Positions 26,779-35,244 of a DNA stretch of 64,000 nt are shown piece after piece; the first letter of the stretch is position 1; the number at the start of each line of letters is the position of its first letter. Both the position numbers and the translations under genes were made by a program. Origin of the DNA: Oribacterium sp. oral taxon 078 str. F0262. GTDB taxonomy: Bacteria > Bacillota > Clostridia > Lachnospirales > Lachnospiraceae. The stretch spans positions 26,044 through 90,043 of the forward strand of contig NZ_GG729936.1 of NCBI RefSeq assembly GCF_000160135.1. The letters run 5' to 3'. Under the pieces are notes generated by a model. That model was not told the origin of the DNA and did no database searches. It saw only the letters and a list, made by a program, of their open reading frames with translations.

Positions 26779-26864
26779 GCGGGGCCCCTCCCCCGCTTCC
26801 TGCTCATGCCGGGGCGCGCCTCAAGCTCTGCCGCTCTGCCCTCTGCAAGCAGCCCGCAGGGCGG
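26779..26864. repeat. 86-bp GC-rich direct repeat, copy 2
   Basis: Second copy, 168 bases from the first. Its far end extends into a 17-bp stem AAGCTCTGCCGCTCTGC/GCAGGGCGGCAGAGCTT with one wobble (26823-26839 with 26856-26872). The 82 bases between the copies hold a short GGATTGC/GCAATCC dyad. Confidence 0.85.
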
Positions 26865-26938
26865 CAGAGCTTGGGCGCTGTAATCATATTGTACACTAGT
26901 TTCTGTGGAATTTCTACATTGCGGAGGAGTATTTGGGC

Positions 26939-28090
26939 TTATCTTCGGACGAGAAGCAGTTTTTGCCGCAGTTCTTCCGGGGCATCCGGATAAATCTGCC
27001 GGTAAAGGGAAGCGCCGAGGAGGTCTGTCCGCATCGAAAAGTTCTCTCCGAGGAAGGCGTCCCGCCGAAGGGCTCTCCCGGGTGAGACTAAAGGAGGTCT
27101 TTTGAGGGCGCCGAGCATTTCCCTCCCCTCCTCGCTCACAGAGAGGATGCGGAGGAAGGGCGCATAGCCTCTCTCCCTCTCTCTTTGGTACTCCTCCGAT
27201 CGGATGTCGAGAAGGATGTGGAGGAGAGCCCGGGAGATCCTGCTCCAGGTGTAATTCTTCCCCTTTGCCCTTTCGATCCGCTCCCGAAAACGAAGTCTCT
27301 CTCCGGCTCTCTCCAAAATGCGGGCGGAGAGCTCCCCGGAGACATCCTGAAATTCTGTGAGCGGGATCTTGGAATGGCGGAGCAGAAGGAGGCGGTAGGA
27401 GAGCATCTCCGAGAGCATGTCAAGCTCCGCGTAGCAGCGGTGTCCGCAGTCCCTTCCGCAGCTTTCCATGATATCCTCCCGGATCGAATGCGCGCTCCGA
27501 AAGCGCATATTTCTGGGAATCAGACGGAAAGGAAAGGGATTTCCGAGGCTTTTCAGAGCCTTCAGATATTCCAGCCCGAGGAGGTCATTCGGAGAGAGGG
27601 CGAGGGAAAGCCCCGGAAGGAATTCGGACAGGGCCTTCTCCCTCGCGCGGGGAAAGCTCTGCCCCTTTCGGAGACCATCTCTCAACCGGGCGGAAAATGC
27701 TGTCCCCTCCCGATCCTCCCGGAGCAAAAAGGATGCGATCTCCTCCAGTCTCTCTCTCCTTCCGCTCTCCGAGCCAAAGACAAGCTCATCGACGATGCCG
27801 CAGTCCGACAGCATCGAGATCCCGCTCCGCGCGAAATCCTCCGCGGAGGATACGGAAAAGCAGAGCGGCATCTGAAGAAGGAGGTCGACGCCGCCGAGGA
27901 CCGCCTTTTCCGCCCGCTCGTACTTCGAAAAAAAGGCGGGCTCCCCCCGCTGTACGAAGTCCCCCGACATCACGGCGATCACATAGTCTGCGCCGCATTC
28001 CTCCTTCGCTGTTCTGAGAAGATAGCGGTGTCCCTCGTGAAAGGGATTAAACTCCGCCACAACTCCGATCACTTTCTTCCCCCGGAACAT
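26939..28090 (-). CDS. tmcAL: tRNA(Met) cytidine acetate ligase
   Basis: Makes N4-acetylcytidine at the wobble base of elongator tRNA-Met from acetate and ATP (YlbM family). It has 383 residues. The nucleotidyltransferase core appears as GVVAEFNPFHEGHRYLL near residue 10 with the HEGH nucleotide motif, then VMSGDFVQRGEPAFFSKYERA and LPLCFSVSSAEDFARSG-like residues. The ATG follows GGGAGAAG. It lies ten bases after the YycJ-type gene stop, same strand. Its use of acetate is a loose link to the acetate genes nearby. Confidence 0.93.
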   Translation of the reverse strand: MFRGKKVIGVVAEFNPFHEGHRYLLRTAKEECGADYVIAVMSGDFVQRGEPAFFSKYERAEKAVLGGVDLLLQMPLCFSVSSAEDFARSGISMLSDCGIVDELVFGSESGRRERLEEIASFLLREDREGTAFSARLRDGLRKGQSFPRAREKALSEFLPGLSLALSPNDLLGLEYLKALKSLGNPFPFRLIPRNMRFRSAHSIREDIMESCGRDCGHRCYAELDMLSEMLSYRLLLLRHSKIPLTEFQDVSGELSARILERAGERLRFRERIERAKGKNYTWSRISRALLHILLDIRSEEYQRERERGYAPFLRILSVSEEGREMLGALKRPPLVSPGRALRRDAFLGENFSMRTDLLGASLYRQIYPDAPEELRQKLLLVRR

Positions 28091-28099
28091 CTTCTCTCC

Positions 28100-28897
28100 C
28101 TAAAACTCTATGATTTCGGAGACCGCATGTCTCTTCGCGACACTGATGGAAAGCCCCTCGGAGCGGTTCCCGCTCTCCGATCGGTCGATCACCTCCCGCA
28201 CCGTCCGAAGGGCAAGCTCCGGAAGATTGTTCTCCTCCGAGAGATGCCCGAGAAAGATATGCTTTAGTCCGGGATGCAGGATGGTATCGATGAGCTTCCC
28301 GGAGATCTCGTTGGAGAGATGTCCTTTGTCCGAAAGAATCCTCCGCTTAAGGGGAAGGGGATAGGGTCCGTCCGCGAGCATCCTCGGATCATGATTTGCT
28401 TCGATCAGGACAGCGTCCAGATCTCTGAGATGCCCGCAGATGTAATCGTCGAAATGTCCCAGATCCGTCGTCACCGCCGCGCATTTCTCCCCCGATCGGA
28501 CGCGGTAGGCGACGGGGTCCGCCGCGTCGTGGTCGATGGAGAAGGGGAGAATCTCCAGGGAAGCGATCCGGATGCTCTGGTCCGGCAGGATCGGATGGAG
28601 AAGGCCGCGGTCGAAGTCGCCGAGGCTCTTCGAGAGCAGTGTCTCCCGAAGCGTTGCCAGGGTCCCGTAGATCGGAATTCCGTACCTCCTGGAGATCGTC
28701 CCGACCGCTCGGATATGGTCGATATGCTCATGCGTCAGGAAGATCCCGTTGATATCCGAAAGAGAAAGGGAGAGCGCGGAGAGCCCCTCCGTAATCGCCT
28801 TCTGCGTGACGCCGACATCGATCAGAATATGCGTCTCCTCATCTCCGATATAGCTTGCATTCCCGCTCGAGCCGCTTGCAATGCTCGTAAATCTCAT
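28100..28897 (-). CDS. YycJ/WalJ-type metallo-beta-lactamase-fold hydrolase
   Basis: A 265-residue metallo-beta-lactamase-fold protein. It begins MRFTSIASGSSGNASYIG, the signature start of the YycJ/WalJ subgroup, with metal ligands in LTHEHIDHIRAV, TTDLGHFDDY and later GHLSNEIS. It probably has exonuclease or other DNA-linked activity, as proposed for WalJ. Unlike the B. subtilis gene it is not next to walKR. The start at 28897 follows GAGGAAACAAGGG. It overlaps the coaE 3' end by 59 bases in another frame, an unusually long but credible overlap because both proteins are full length. Confidence 0.88.
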   Translation of the reverse strand: MRFTSIASGSSGNASYIGDEETHILIDVGVTQKAITEGLSALSLSLSDINGIFLTHEHIDHIRAVGTISRRYGIPIYGTLATLRETLLSKSLGDFDRGLLHPILPDQSIRIASLEILPFSIDHDAADPVAYRVRSGEKCAAVTTDLGHFDDYICGHLRDLDAVLIEANHDPRMLADGPYPLPLKRRILSDKGHLSNEISGKLIDTILHPGLKHIFLGHLSEENNLPELALRTVREVIDRSESGNRSEGLSISVAKRHAVSEIIEF

Positions 28898-29447
28898 CCC
28901 TTGTTTCCTCTTCCGATCCCGAATTATCCAGCGTCCAATCCGAAAGTCTCCGGTATTCCTCATCACTTCTCTGGCTGTCGATGATCCGCTCCGCGTAGGT
29001 TCTGCTGTAGCCCCTTCCCTCCCGGAGGCGGGAGATCCGGACCTCCCGCTCTGCATAGACAAACCAAACCTCTGTACAGGCGCGGAGAAAATGCTCCTCC
29101 GGAAGCGCCGTCTCCACCGCGAGGCTCTCCCCCCTCTCCCGGGAAAGGAGCATCCTCCGCTCGACCTCCTGCCAGACGGCGGGATGTACGATCCCCTCGA
29201 CCTCTTTTCGAAGCGCCATATCCCCGTAGATCCGCTCCGCAAGCTTCCTTTTATCGATTCCCTCTCCGGATGCCGTCCCGATATCCGGAAGGAGACGGAG
29301 CAGGGCATGAAAAACCGGATTTCCCCTCTGATAAAGGTCTCCTGCGACCTCATCCGTGCGAAGGCCGCATACGGAGAAGTCCCGCTCCAGGATGGTGAGC
29401 ACCGTGGATTTTCCGCTCCCGACGCCCCCGATCACGGCGATCAGCAT
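28839..29447 (-). CDS. coaE: Dephospho-CoA kinase
   Basis: Phosphorylates the 3' hydroxyl of dephospho-CoA, the last step of CoA synthesis. It has 202 residues. The P-loop is GGVGSGKST (residues 7-15), followed by the LRTDEVAGDL acceptor-site region and VETALPEEHF-type lid residues. Its C-terminal end is shared with the start of the YycJ-type gene. Its start overlaps the stop of the preceding small gene by seven bases. Confidence 0.93.
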   Translation of the reverse strand: MLIAVIGGVGSGKSTVLTILERDFSVCGLRTDEVAGDLYQRGNPVFHALLRLLPDIGTASGEGIDKRKLAERIYGDMALRKEVEGIVHPAVWQEVERRMLLSRERGESLAVETALPEEHFLRACTEVWFVYAEREVRISRLREGRGYSRTYAERIIDSQRSDEEYRRLSDWTLDNSGSEEETRDEIYEHCKRLERECKLYRR

Positions 29448-29752
29448 CCCCCCTCCTCTCCCGGCCCCGCGCTGTCAAAATATCCGGCCTTCTGCTCGTT
29501 CAGCCACTGCCGCGCTCTCTCAAGGCCCTCCTCCGAGAACGAAAAACGCTCCCTTTTCTTCCGGCTCTCCTCCGTGTGCTCAAAGGCATAGGGCTCCGGC
29601 CAGACGGTTGCGAGAAGCTCGCTCCTCTCCTCCCCGTCCTCTCCCGAGGCGCTCTTCTCCAGGCGATAGCGCATCCCCTCCGAGGAGCCCGTGAAGCAGC
29701 TCTTTTTCAAAAAGCCGATGTGCATGATATCCTCTGCCGTGATTTCTTTCAA
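29441..29752 (-). CDS. Conserved small protein of unknown function
   Basis: I cannot assign a function to this 103-residue soluble, acidic protein. It begins MKEITAEDIMHIGFLKKSCFT and contains GMRYRLEK, ATVWPEPYAFE and an EGLERARQWLNEQ helix. I recall similar small proteins between polA and coaE in related genomes, sometimes labelled acetyltransferase without a visible GNAT motif; that is memory, not evidence. It starts 18 bases after the polA stop and overlaps coaE by seven bases, so it belongs to the polA-coaE operon. Confidence 0.7.
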   Translation of the reverse strand: MKEITAEDIMHIGFLKKSCFTGSSEGMRYRLEKSASGEDGEERSELLATVWPEPYAFEHTEESRKKRERFSFSEEGLERARQWLNEQKAGYFDSAGPGEEGGC

Positions 29753-29770
29753 AAGGACCTCCCCGCTCTC

Positions 29771-32374
29771 TCAGTGCGCTTCTTCCCAGTTCCTTCCGCG
29801 CTTTGCGTCCGCAATCAGCGGAACCCGGAGCTTTGCGGCGTTTTGCATCGAAAGGATGAGGAGCTCCTCCACCTGATCCGCCTCCTTCTCGGGCGTCTCC
29901 AATAAAAGCTCATCGTGGACCTGCAGCACAATGCGGGCCCGGAAGGCTCCCGCCTTTAAGGCGCGGGAAACCTCGTTCATCGCCTTCTTCATGATATCCG
30001 CCGCGCTCCCCTGGATCGGCGAATTCATCGCAACTCTCTCCCCGAAGCTCCTCCTCGCAAAATTCGAGGAACTGATATCCGGCACGGGGCGCTTCCTGCC
30101 GAAGATCGTCCGGACATAGCCCTGCTTCCTCGCAAGCTCCACCTCCCCGTCCAGGAATTTCTTCACGCCGGGATAGGTCTCAAAATATCTCTCGATATAC
30201 TCCTTCGCCTCCTGCCTGGAGATGCTCAGACCCTCGGAGAGCCCGAAGGCGGAGATCCCGTAGACGATCCCGAAATTCACGGCCTTCGCGTTTCGCCGAA
30301 GCTGCGGCGTAACCTCGGAGAGCGGAACATGGAAGACCTCGGAGGCCGTCACCGCATGGATATCGTCCGCATTCTGATAGGCGCGGATCAGCTTTTCATC
30401 CCCGCTCAGTGCCGCGAGGATGCGAAGCTCCACCTGGGAATAGTCGGCATCGATGAAGATCGAGCCCTCCTTCGGGATGAAGACTCTCCGGAAGCGCCGC
30501 CCCATCTCCGTCCGGATCGGGATGTTCTGAAGATTCGGATCCGTCGAGGAGATCCGTCCGGTCGCAGTCACCATCTGATTGAAGTGCCCGTGGATACGCC
30601 CGTCCTCCCGGATCCAGGAGAGAAGCCCCTCTGCATAGGTGGAATTCAGCTTGCTGTAGGTGCGGTACTCCAGGATATCCGATGCAAGCTGGTTCTCCTC
30701 GGAGAGCTTCTCCAGGACATCCGCCGCTGTGGAATATCCCGTCTTCGTCTTCCTCCCCCCGGGGAGCCCCAGCTTTTCAAAGAGGATCTGCCCGAGCTGC
30801 TGCGGGGAATTCAGATTAAACTCCTCCCCCGCCTCCCGGTAGATTCTCTCCCGGATCTCCCCGATCTTCTCCCGGAGCTCCGCACCATAGGAGAGGAGGG
30901 CCTCCCGGTCGACGAGAATCCCGCTCTCCTCCATCTCGTGCAGGGTGAAGACCAGGGGGAGCTCGATCTCACGGTAGAGCTCCCTCTCCTTCTTATCGAG
31001 CCGGGAGAGAAGCTTCTTCCCGCTGAGAAGGGAGAGGAAGGCGCGGTACTTTCCCGGCCTCTCCGAATCCCCGAGCTCCTTCTCAGAGGGGAGGAGGAGC
31101 CCGAGATAATCCCTCGATAGGTCATCATAGTCATAGCTGTCCTTTAAGGGATTCAGGAGATAGGCCGCAAGGGACAGGTCCTGCCAGTTCCCCTTCTCGG
31201 ATATTTCGGTCCGGGAGAGCTGCTCCTTTAAGGACAGGGTATAGAGCAGGGTCTTTTCGGAAAGCGCATTCAGCTTCTCCCCGAAGGGGAAGCCGTGAAA
31301 GCGGTAGAGCCGGTCCTTCGAGAGGGCAAAGTAGAGGACCTCCTCATCCTCCTCTCTCGCTAGGAAAAAGCCGGCTGAGGCGGCATTCTCCGCATCCGAA
31401 AAGACGATCCCGAAGAGGTAGGGATCCGTCACATCCCGGCATTCCGGAAGGGAGAGCGTCCCCTCTCCCTCCCCCTTTGAGAGCAGTCCCTCGTCAAAGC
31501 GCTTCACGAGGGATTTAAACTCCAGTCTTCTGACCATCGCAAGGGATTCCTCGTTAAAGAGATTCTCCACCCGGGCATCCCGGAAGTCAAAGTCGATCGG
31601 AACCTCCAAAAAGATCGTCGCGAGAGTCTTTGAGAGTCTGGCGGAGTCCCAGTGCTCGAGAAGCTCCTGCCCCGCCCGGGGCTTCCTCGGGACCTTGAAA
31701 TCCTCCTCCAGCGCGTGCTCCTTCGCATTCTCTATCGTATGATAATGCTGTATGATCCACTCCGCCGTCTTCGGCCCCATGCCCGGCACACCGGGGATAT
31801 TGTCCGAGCTGTCCCCCATCAGCGCCTTCAGATCGATGAACTCCTCCGGACTCACCTTCCACTCTGCCCTGACATCCTCCGGGAAATAGCTCAGTATCTC
31901 CGTCTGTCCGCGGCTCGTCTTCGGCAGACTGATCTTGATGCGGGTATCCGCGAGCTGGAGGAGATCCCTGTCGCCGGACACGATGACGACTTCTTTCCCC
32001 TCCTTCTGCATGCGCTTTGCGATCGTACCCAGGATATCATCCGCCTCATATCCCTCCTTTTTCAGAATCGGGATATGCATGCTCGAGAGCAGCTCCTGCA
32101 TCAGCGGCACCTGCTCCCTGAGCTCCTCCGGCATCGCCTTCCTCGTGCCCTTATATTCCGGAAAGAGCTTATGGCGAAAGGTCGGCGCGGGCAGATCGAA
32201 GGCCACCGCGAGGTGATCCGCCTCCTCCAGCTCCAGCTCCTTCAAAAGGATATTCAAAAAGCCGTATACGGCATTCGTATGCTTCCCCTCGGAGTTTGTG
32301 AGCTCCGGGATGCCGTAGAATGCGCGGGACAGGATACTGTGCCCATCGATCAATAAAAGTCTGTTCTCTGACAT
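29771..32374 (-). CDS. polA: DNA polymerase I
   Basis: Repair and Okazaki-fragment polymerase of 867 residues. The 5'-3' exonuclease domain (about 1-290) shows LLLIDGHSILSRAFYG, YEADDILG, SGDRDLLQL and SSDNIPGVPGMGPKTA. The middle 3'-5' exonuclease domain (about 300-470) lacks clear catalytic acidic motifs, as in many Gram-positive enzymes. The polymerase domain has DADYSQVELRILAALSGD (motif A), RRNAKAVNFGIVYGIS (motif B) and VLQVHDELLLE (motif C). It is followed by the small unknown gene, coaE, the YycJ-type gene and tmcAL in the same direction. Confidence 0.97.
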   Translation of the reverse strand: MSENRLLLIDGHSILSRAFYGIPELTNSEGKHTNAVYGFLNILLKELELEEADHLAVAFDLPAPTFRHKLFPEYKGTRKAMPEELREQVPLMQELLSSMHIPILKKEGYEADDILGTIAKRMQKEGKEVVIVSGDRDLLQLADTRIKISLPKTSRGQTEILSYFPEDVRAEWKVSPEEFIDLKALMGDSSDNIPGVPGMGPKTAEWIIQHYHTIENAKEHALEEDFKVPRKPRAGQELLEHWDSARLSKTLATIFLEVPIDFDFRDARVENLFNEESLAMVRRLEFKSLVKRFDEGLLSKGEGEGTLSLPECRDVTDPYLFGIVFSDAENAASAGFFLAREEDEEVLYFALSKDRLYRFHGFPFGEKLNALSEKTLLYTLSLKEQLSRTEISEKGNWQDLSLAAYLLNPLKDSYDYDDLSRDYLGLLLPSEKELGDSERPGKYRAFLSLLSGKKLLSRLDKKERELYREIELPLVFTLHEMEESGILVDREALLSYGAELREKIGEIRERIYREAGEEFNLNSPQQLGQILFEKLGLPGGRKTKTGYSTAADVLEKLSEENQLASDILEYRTYSKLNSTYAEGLLSWIREDGRIHGHFNQMVTATGRISSTDPNLQNIPIRTEMGRRFRRVFIPKEGSIFIDADYSQVELRILAALSGDEKLIRAYQNADDIHAVTASEVFHVPLSEVTPQLRRNAKAVNFGIVYGISAFGLSEGLSISRQEAKEYIERYFETYPGVKKFLDGEVELARKQGYVRTIFGRKRPVPDISSSNFARRSFGERVAMNSPIQGSAADIMKKAMNEVSRALKAGAFRARIVLQVHDELLLETPEKEADQVEELLILSMQNAAKLRVPLIADAKRGRNWEEAH

Positions 32375-32388
32375 GGAACCTCCAGGCT

Positions 32389-32778
32389 CTAAACGAAAAA
32401 AAAGAGGCAGGATAATACAGGATATCGGAGCTCAATGCCGTGTTTTTGCAAAAGGATCCTCCCCAGGAGAAGCAATGCCAGAACAAGGCTCCAAAAGACC
32501 GCGGTATCCGCCGCGTAGCGCCCTGTCGTGAGCATGGACAGGCGGATCAGATGGAAACGGGACTGCTCCAGACTCTTCCGAAAGGCCCGGTCCAGATTCA
32601 GATCATCGTCCTCATTCTCCAGCTTTTCCACGCCGGTGTACACCATATGCGTGATCTTAAGCTCCTCCATACACTCCGGGCAGTCCTCAAGATGGGAGAG
32701 AAAATCCCGCAGCGTGCGCTCATCCAGATCCCTGTTCAGATAATCATACATGCACTTTCTCGCCTCGAGACAGTTCAT
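32389..32778 (-). CDS. Anti-sigma-like zinc-finger membrane protein
   Basis: A 129-residue protein. Residues 1-45 resemble a zf-HC2 anti-sigma zinc finger: MNCLEARKCMYDYL, then FLSHLEDCPECMEEL with the His-x3-Cys-x2-Cys ligands. The C-terminal half has a hydrophobic helix at about 90-110, so the finger would be cytoplasmic. No sigma factor gene is adjacent; polA follows 15 bases downstream of the stop. The start at 32778 follows GGGAGGCG. It may regulate a distant sigma factor or be a general zinc-finger membrane protein. Confidence 0.72.
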   Translation of the reverse strand: MNCLEARKCMYDYLNRDLDERTLRDFLSHLEDCPECMEELKITHMVYTGVEKLENEDDDLNLDRAFRKSLEQSRFHLIRLSMLTTGRYAADTAVFWSLVLALLLLGRILLQKHGIELRYPVLSCLFFFV

Positions 32779-32798
32779 CCCATCGCCTCCCGGAGTAC

Positions 32799-32827
32799 TT
32801 GCAAAATATCCCAAAGTATGCTAATTT
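32799..32827 (+). promoter_or_regulatory. Promoter of tRNA-Leu(CAA)
   Basis: TTGCAA (32799-32804) and TAATTT (32822-32827) are separated by 17 bases on the plus strand. A 6-bp hairpin CCGCTG-TTTT-CAGCGG (32832-32847) abuts the tRNA 5' end. Confidence 0.55.
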
Positions 32828-32847
32828 AATTCCGCTGTTTTCAGCGG

Positions 32848-32926
32848 GCCGCCATGGCGGAATGGCAGACGCACTTGACTCAAAATCAAGCGGGAAACCG
32901 TGCCGGTTCAAGTCCGGCTGGCGGCA
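32848..32926 (+). tRNA. tRNA-Leu (anticodon CAA)
   Basis: The acceptor stem is GCCGCCA/TGGCGGC. The anticodon stem CTTGA/TCAAG encloses the loop CTCAAAA with anticodon CAA. A short class II variable arm CGG-GAAA-CCG and a T-arm GCCGG-TTCAAGT-CCGGC follow. The discriminator is A and CCA is not encoded. It is one of only four plus-strand genes in the window. Confidence 0.95.
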
Positions 32927-32928
32927 TG

Positions 32929-32962
32929 GAGAGCGATCGGAGTAATGACCGCTCTCTTTTTT
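32929..32962 (+). terminator. Terminator of tRNA-Leu(CAA)
   Basis: GAGAGCG/CGCTCTC (32929-32935 with 32950-32956) is followed by six T on the plus strand, three bases after the tRNA. Upp converges from the other side. Confidence 0.88.
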
Positions 32963-32975
32963 CTTCCCATTTTGC

Positions 32976-33617
32976 CTACTTTGTGCCGAAGATCCGGTCC
33001 CCCGCATCCCCGAGTCCCGGGCAGATATAGGCATTTTCATTGAGACAGCGGTCCAGATTTCCCACATAGATCTGGACGTCGGGATGAGCCAGAGAGAGCG
33101 CCTTGATCCCCTCCGGCGCCGCGATGATGCACACGAACTTGATCTTCCGGCCGCCGTGCCTCTTGATCTGTGTGATCGCGTCGATCCCGGAGCCTCCGGT
33201 CGCAAGCATCGGATCGCAGACCACAATGGTCCTCTCCTCTATGGGATTCGGGAGCTTACAGAAATACTCCACGGGCTTATGCGTCTTCTCATCCCGGTAG
33301 AGGCCGATATGCCCGATTTTCGCCGAGGGCACCAGGGCCGTGAGCCCGGACACCATGCCGAGCCCTGCCCTGAGGATCGGAACCACCGCGAGCTTCCTTC
33401 CGGCGATCACCTTTGTTTCCGTCTTCTCGATCGGCGTCTCCACCTCCACGCTCTTCATCGGAAGATCGGAGAGCGCGACGAAGCCCATCAGCATCGCGAT
33501 CTCCTCGACCAGCTGGCGGAATTCATTGGTACCCGTCCTTTTATCCCGCAGAATCGAAATCTTATGCGTGATCAGAGGATGATCCAGCACATATACATTT
33601 TCAGGAAAGCCATCCAT
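32976..33617 (-). CDS. upp: Uracil phosphoribosyltransferase
   Basis: Salvage enzyme that forms UMP from uracil and PRPP, 213 residues. The PRPP loop appears as [13 protein letters not shown] near residue 130 and the uracil-binding end as [36 protein letters not shown] at the N-terminus is also typical. It begins 75 bases after the preceding DUF3298-like gene and may be the last gene of that long operon. Confidence 0.97.
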   Translation of the reverse strand: MDGFPENVYVLDHPLITHKISILRDKRTGTNEFRQLVEEIAMLMGFVALSDLPMKSVEVETPIEKTETKVIAGRKLAVVPILRAGLGMVSGLTALVPSAKIGHIGLYRDEKTHKPVEYFCKLPNPIEERTIVVCDPMLATGGSGIDAITQIKRHGGRKIKFVCIIAAPEGIKALSLAHPDVQIYVGNLDRCLNENAYICPGLGDAGDRIFGTK

Positions 33618-33691
33618 TTAAAAAACGCCTCCTCTTCCAAGCTCCTTCTCCTCTTCCGCTCCTCGGATTTTCACATCCGCGGAAATCCCCT

Positions 33692-34525
33692 CTACTTCGT
33701 CTCCGGCTCAAAGCGGATCAGTACATAGCCGCCGAGCTTCTCCGGCAGCGGGACGGAGAAAATGATGTTCCCCTTCATCGTATAGAAGAAGCTCTCCGTC
33801 TTCGGATCCCCCGAAAAGGCCTGCTTCGAAAAAAGCGAAATGTAGTAGGAGCGGTCCTTGGAATGCAGGTAGTTCAGGATCTCTCCGCTCTCCGACGCAT
33901 TCTTCTCTTCGAAAAGCAGATCCTTTCCCAGCACATATTCCGCAGCGGTCTCCGGCTGGAGGAAGTCCTTTAGGTGAACGGACTCTCCCGTCTTTAAATC
34001 TACGGTATCCGCAAAAAAGATTTTCGTCTTTCCGTTTAAGAGCCCGCTGTAGATCACGCCGAGACGGCTCCGGTCCAGTGTGTTCTGCCTGCAGGAAAGC
34101 TCCAGCTTGTCCTTTGTCGCATCGATCGGATAGGCCTTCACAAAGCTGTCCACATGACTTTTTAAAAGTGCGTTGACCTTATCCTGCTGCGCGCTGTCCT
34201 CCATGCCGGAGAGGACGGGATACTGCAGCTTCACCCCGTCGGAGAGGCTCTCCGTCTGCATCGAAAGCTCATAGCCTCCCTGCTCTGCCCTGCTCTTTTC
34301 CGCGGCGATTCCCTCTGCCCTCTCCGGCGCGCTGCTGCTGCTCTCCGCCCTCTCTTCCCTGTCTGATTCGTCTCCCGGCTGCACGGTCTGCACCGCGGCC
34401 GGACTGCTGTGGATGCTCTTCATCGCGTCCGTATCCGTCTTTCTCGTCATCCTCATAAAAATCAGTGCGCCGCCGAGCACCACTGCCGCTGCCGCCGCCG
34501 CTCCCGCAACTACCCGATTGTTCAT
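33692..34525 (-). CDS. Membrane-anchored DUF3298-like protein
   Basis: A 277-residue protein with a short N-terminus and one hydrophobic helix (about 8-25), then a Ser/Glu/Arg-rich linker to about residue 75. The exported domain contains LKLQYPVLSGM-type beta strands, a region DLKTGESVHLKDFLQPE and a terminal FEPETK. This pattern resembles the DUF3298 (RsiV-type) fold, but the match is weak, and no sigma factor is adjacent. The ATG overlaps the previous stop by four bases. Confidence 0.6.
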   Translation of the reverse strand: MNNRVVAGAAAAAAVVLGGALIFMRMTRKTDTDAMKSIHSSPAAVQTVQPGDESDREERAESSSSAPERAEGIAAEKSRAEQGGYELSMQTESLSDGVKLQYPVLSGMEDSAQQDKVNALLKSHVDSFVKAYPIDATKDKLELSCRQNTLDRSRLGVIYSGLLNGKTKIFFADTVDLKTGESVHLKDFLQPETAAEYVLGKDLLFEEKNASESGEILNYLHSKDRSYYISLFSKQAFSGDPKTESFFYTMKGNIIFSVPLPEKLGGYVLIRFEPETK

Positions 34526-35220
34526 ATCTCCCTATGTCCTTTCTCTCCTGTTCTTTTCCGCGCGATCTCTCCCTCACGCTTATAGATGGAGTCGGCATCC
34601 ACTGTCCCTCGCACGGAGCTCAGAGGATAGATGTTCGTATTCTTTCCGATGCAGCAGCCCGGGTTCAGGACAGAGCCGCAGCCCACCTCCACAAAGTCCG
34701 AGAGTATGGCCCCGAGCTTCTTGAGTCCTGTCTCAATCTCCCCGTCCTCCGCATGCACAAAGACCGGTCTTCTGTCCGATTTTACATTGGAGGTCAGAGA
34801 GGCAGCTCCCATATGGGAGCGATAACCCAAGATCGAGTCGCCGATATAATTGTAATGCGGAACCTGCACAGAGTCAAAAAGGATCGAATTTTTCAGCTCA
34901 CAGCTGTTCCCGATCACACAGCCTCTCCCGACGAGGACGCTTCCCCTTAAGAAGGCGCAGTGCCGAACCTCGGTCTCCGGGCCGATCAGGATGTGGTCCG
35001 AAAGAAAGGCAGAATCATAGACTCTTGCGCTCCGGTGAATCCAGACGGTCGGGCTTCGCTCCTCATACTCCGAGGGAGGGAGCTCCCTGCCTATCCTCTC
35101 GATAAAGGCGGAGAGCTCCGGAAGCGCCTCCCAGGGATAGCGCTTCCCCTCAAAAAGCTCCGCCGCCTGAGTATAGCGGAGCTCGAACATTTTTTCAATC
35201 CGAAGGTCATCCTTCTTCAC
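34522..35220 (-). CDS. Left-handed beta-helix (hexapeptide-repeat) protein
   Basis: A 232-residue protein with a helical N-terminus (about 1-55), then hexapeptide-like repeats such as VWIHRSARVYDSAFLSDHI and GPETEVRHCAFLRGSVLVG through about residue 205. The fold is that of GlmU-type acetyltransferase C-terminal domains, including a YNYIGDSILGYRSHMGA stretch that resembles the GlmU active-site region, but no nucleotidyltransferase domain is present. Acyltransferase or sugar-nucleotide enzyme is possible; substrate unknown. The start is a GTG at 35220 preceded by GGGAGGAAAG. It follows topB by 24 bases. Confidence 0.72.
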   Translation of the reverse strand: MKKDDLRIEKMFELRYTQAAELFEGKRYPWEALPELSAFIERIGRELPPSEYEERSPTVWIHRSARVYDSAFLSDHILIGPETEVRHCAFLRGSVLVGRGCVIGNSCELKNSILFDSVQVPHYNYIGDSILGYRSHMGAASLTSNVKSDRRPVFVHAEDGEIETGLKKLGAILSDFVEVGCGSVLNPGCCIGKNTNIYPLSSVRGTVDADSIYKREGEIARKRTGEKGHREI

Positions 35221-35244
35221 TTTGCTTTCCTCCCTCTTTCCGCT

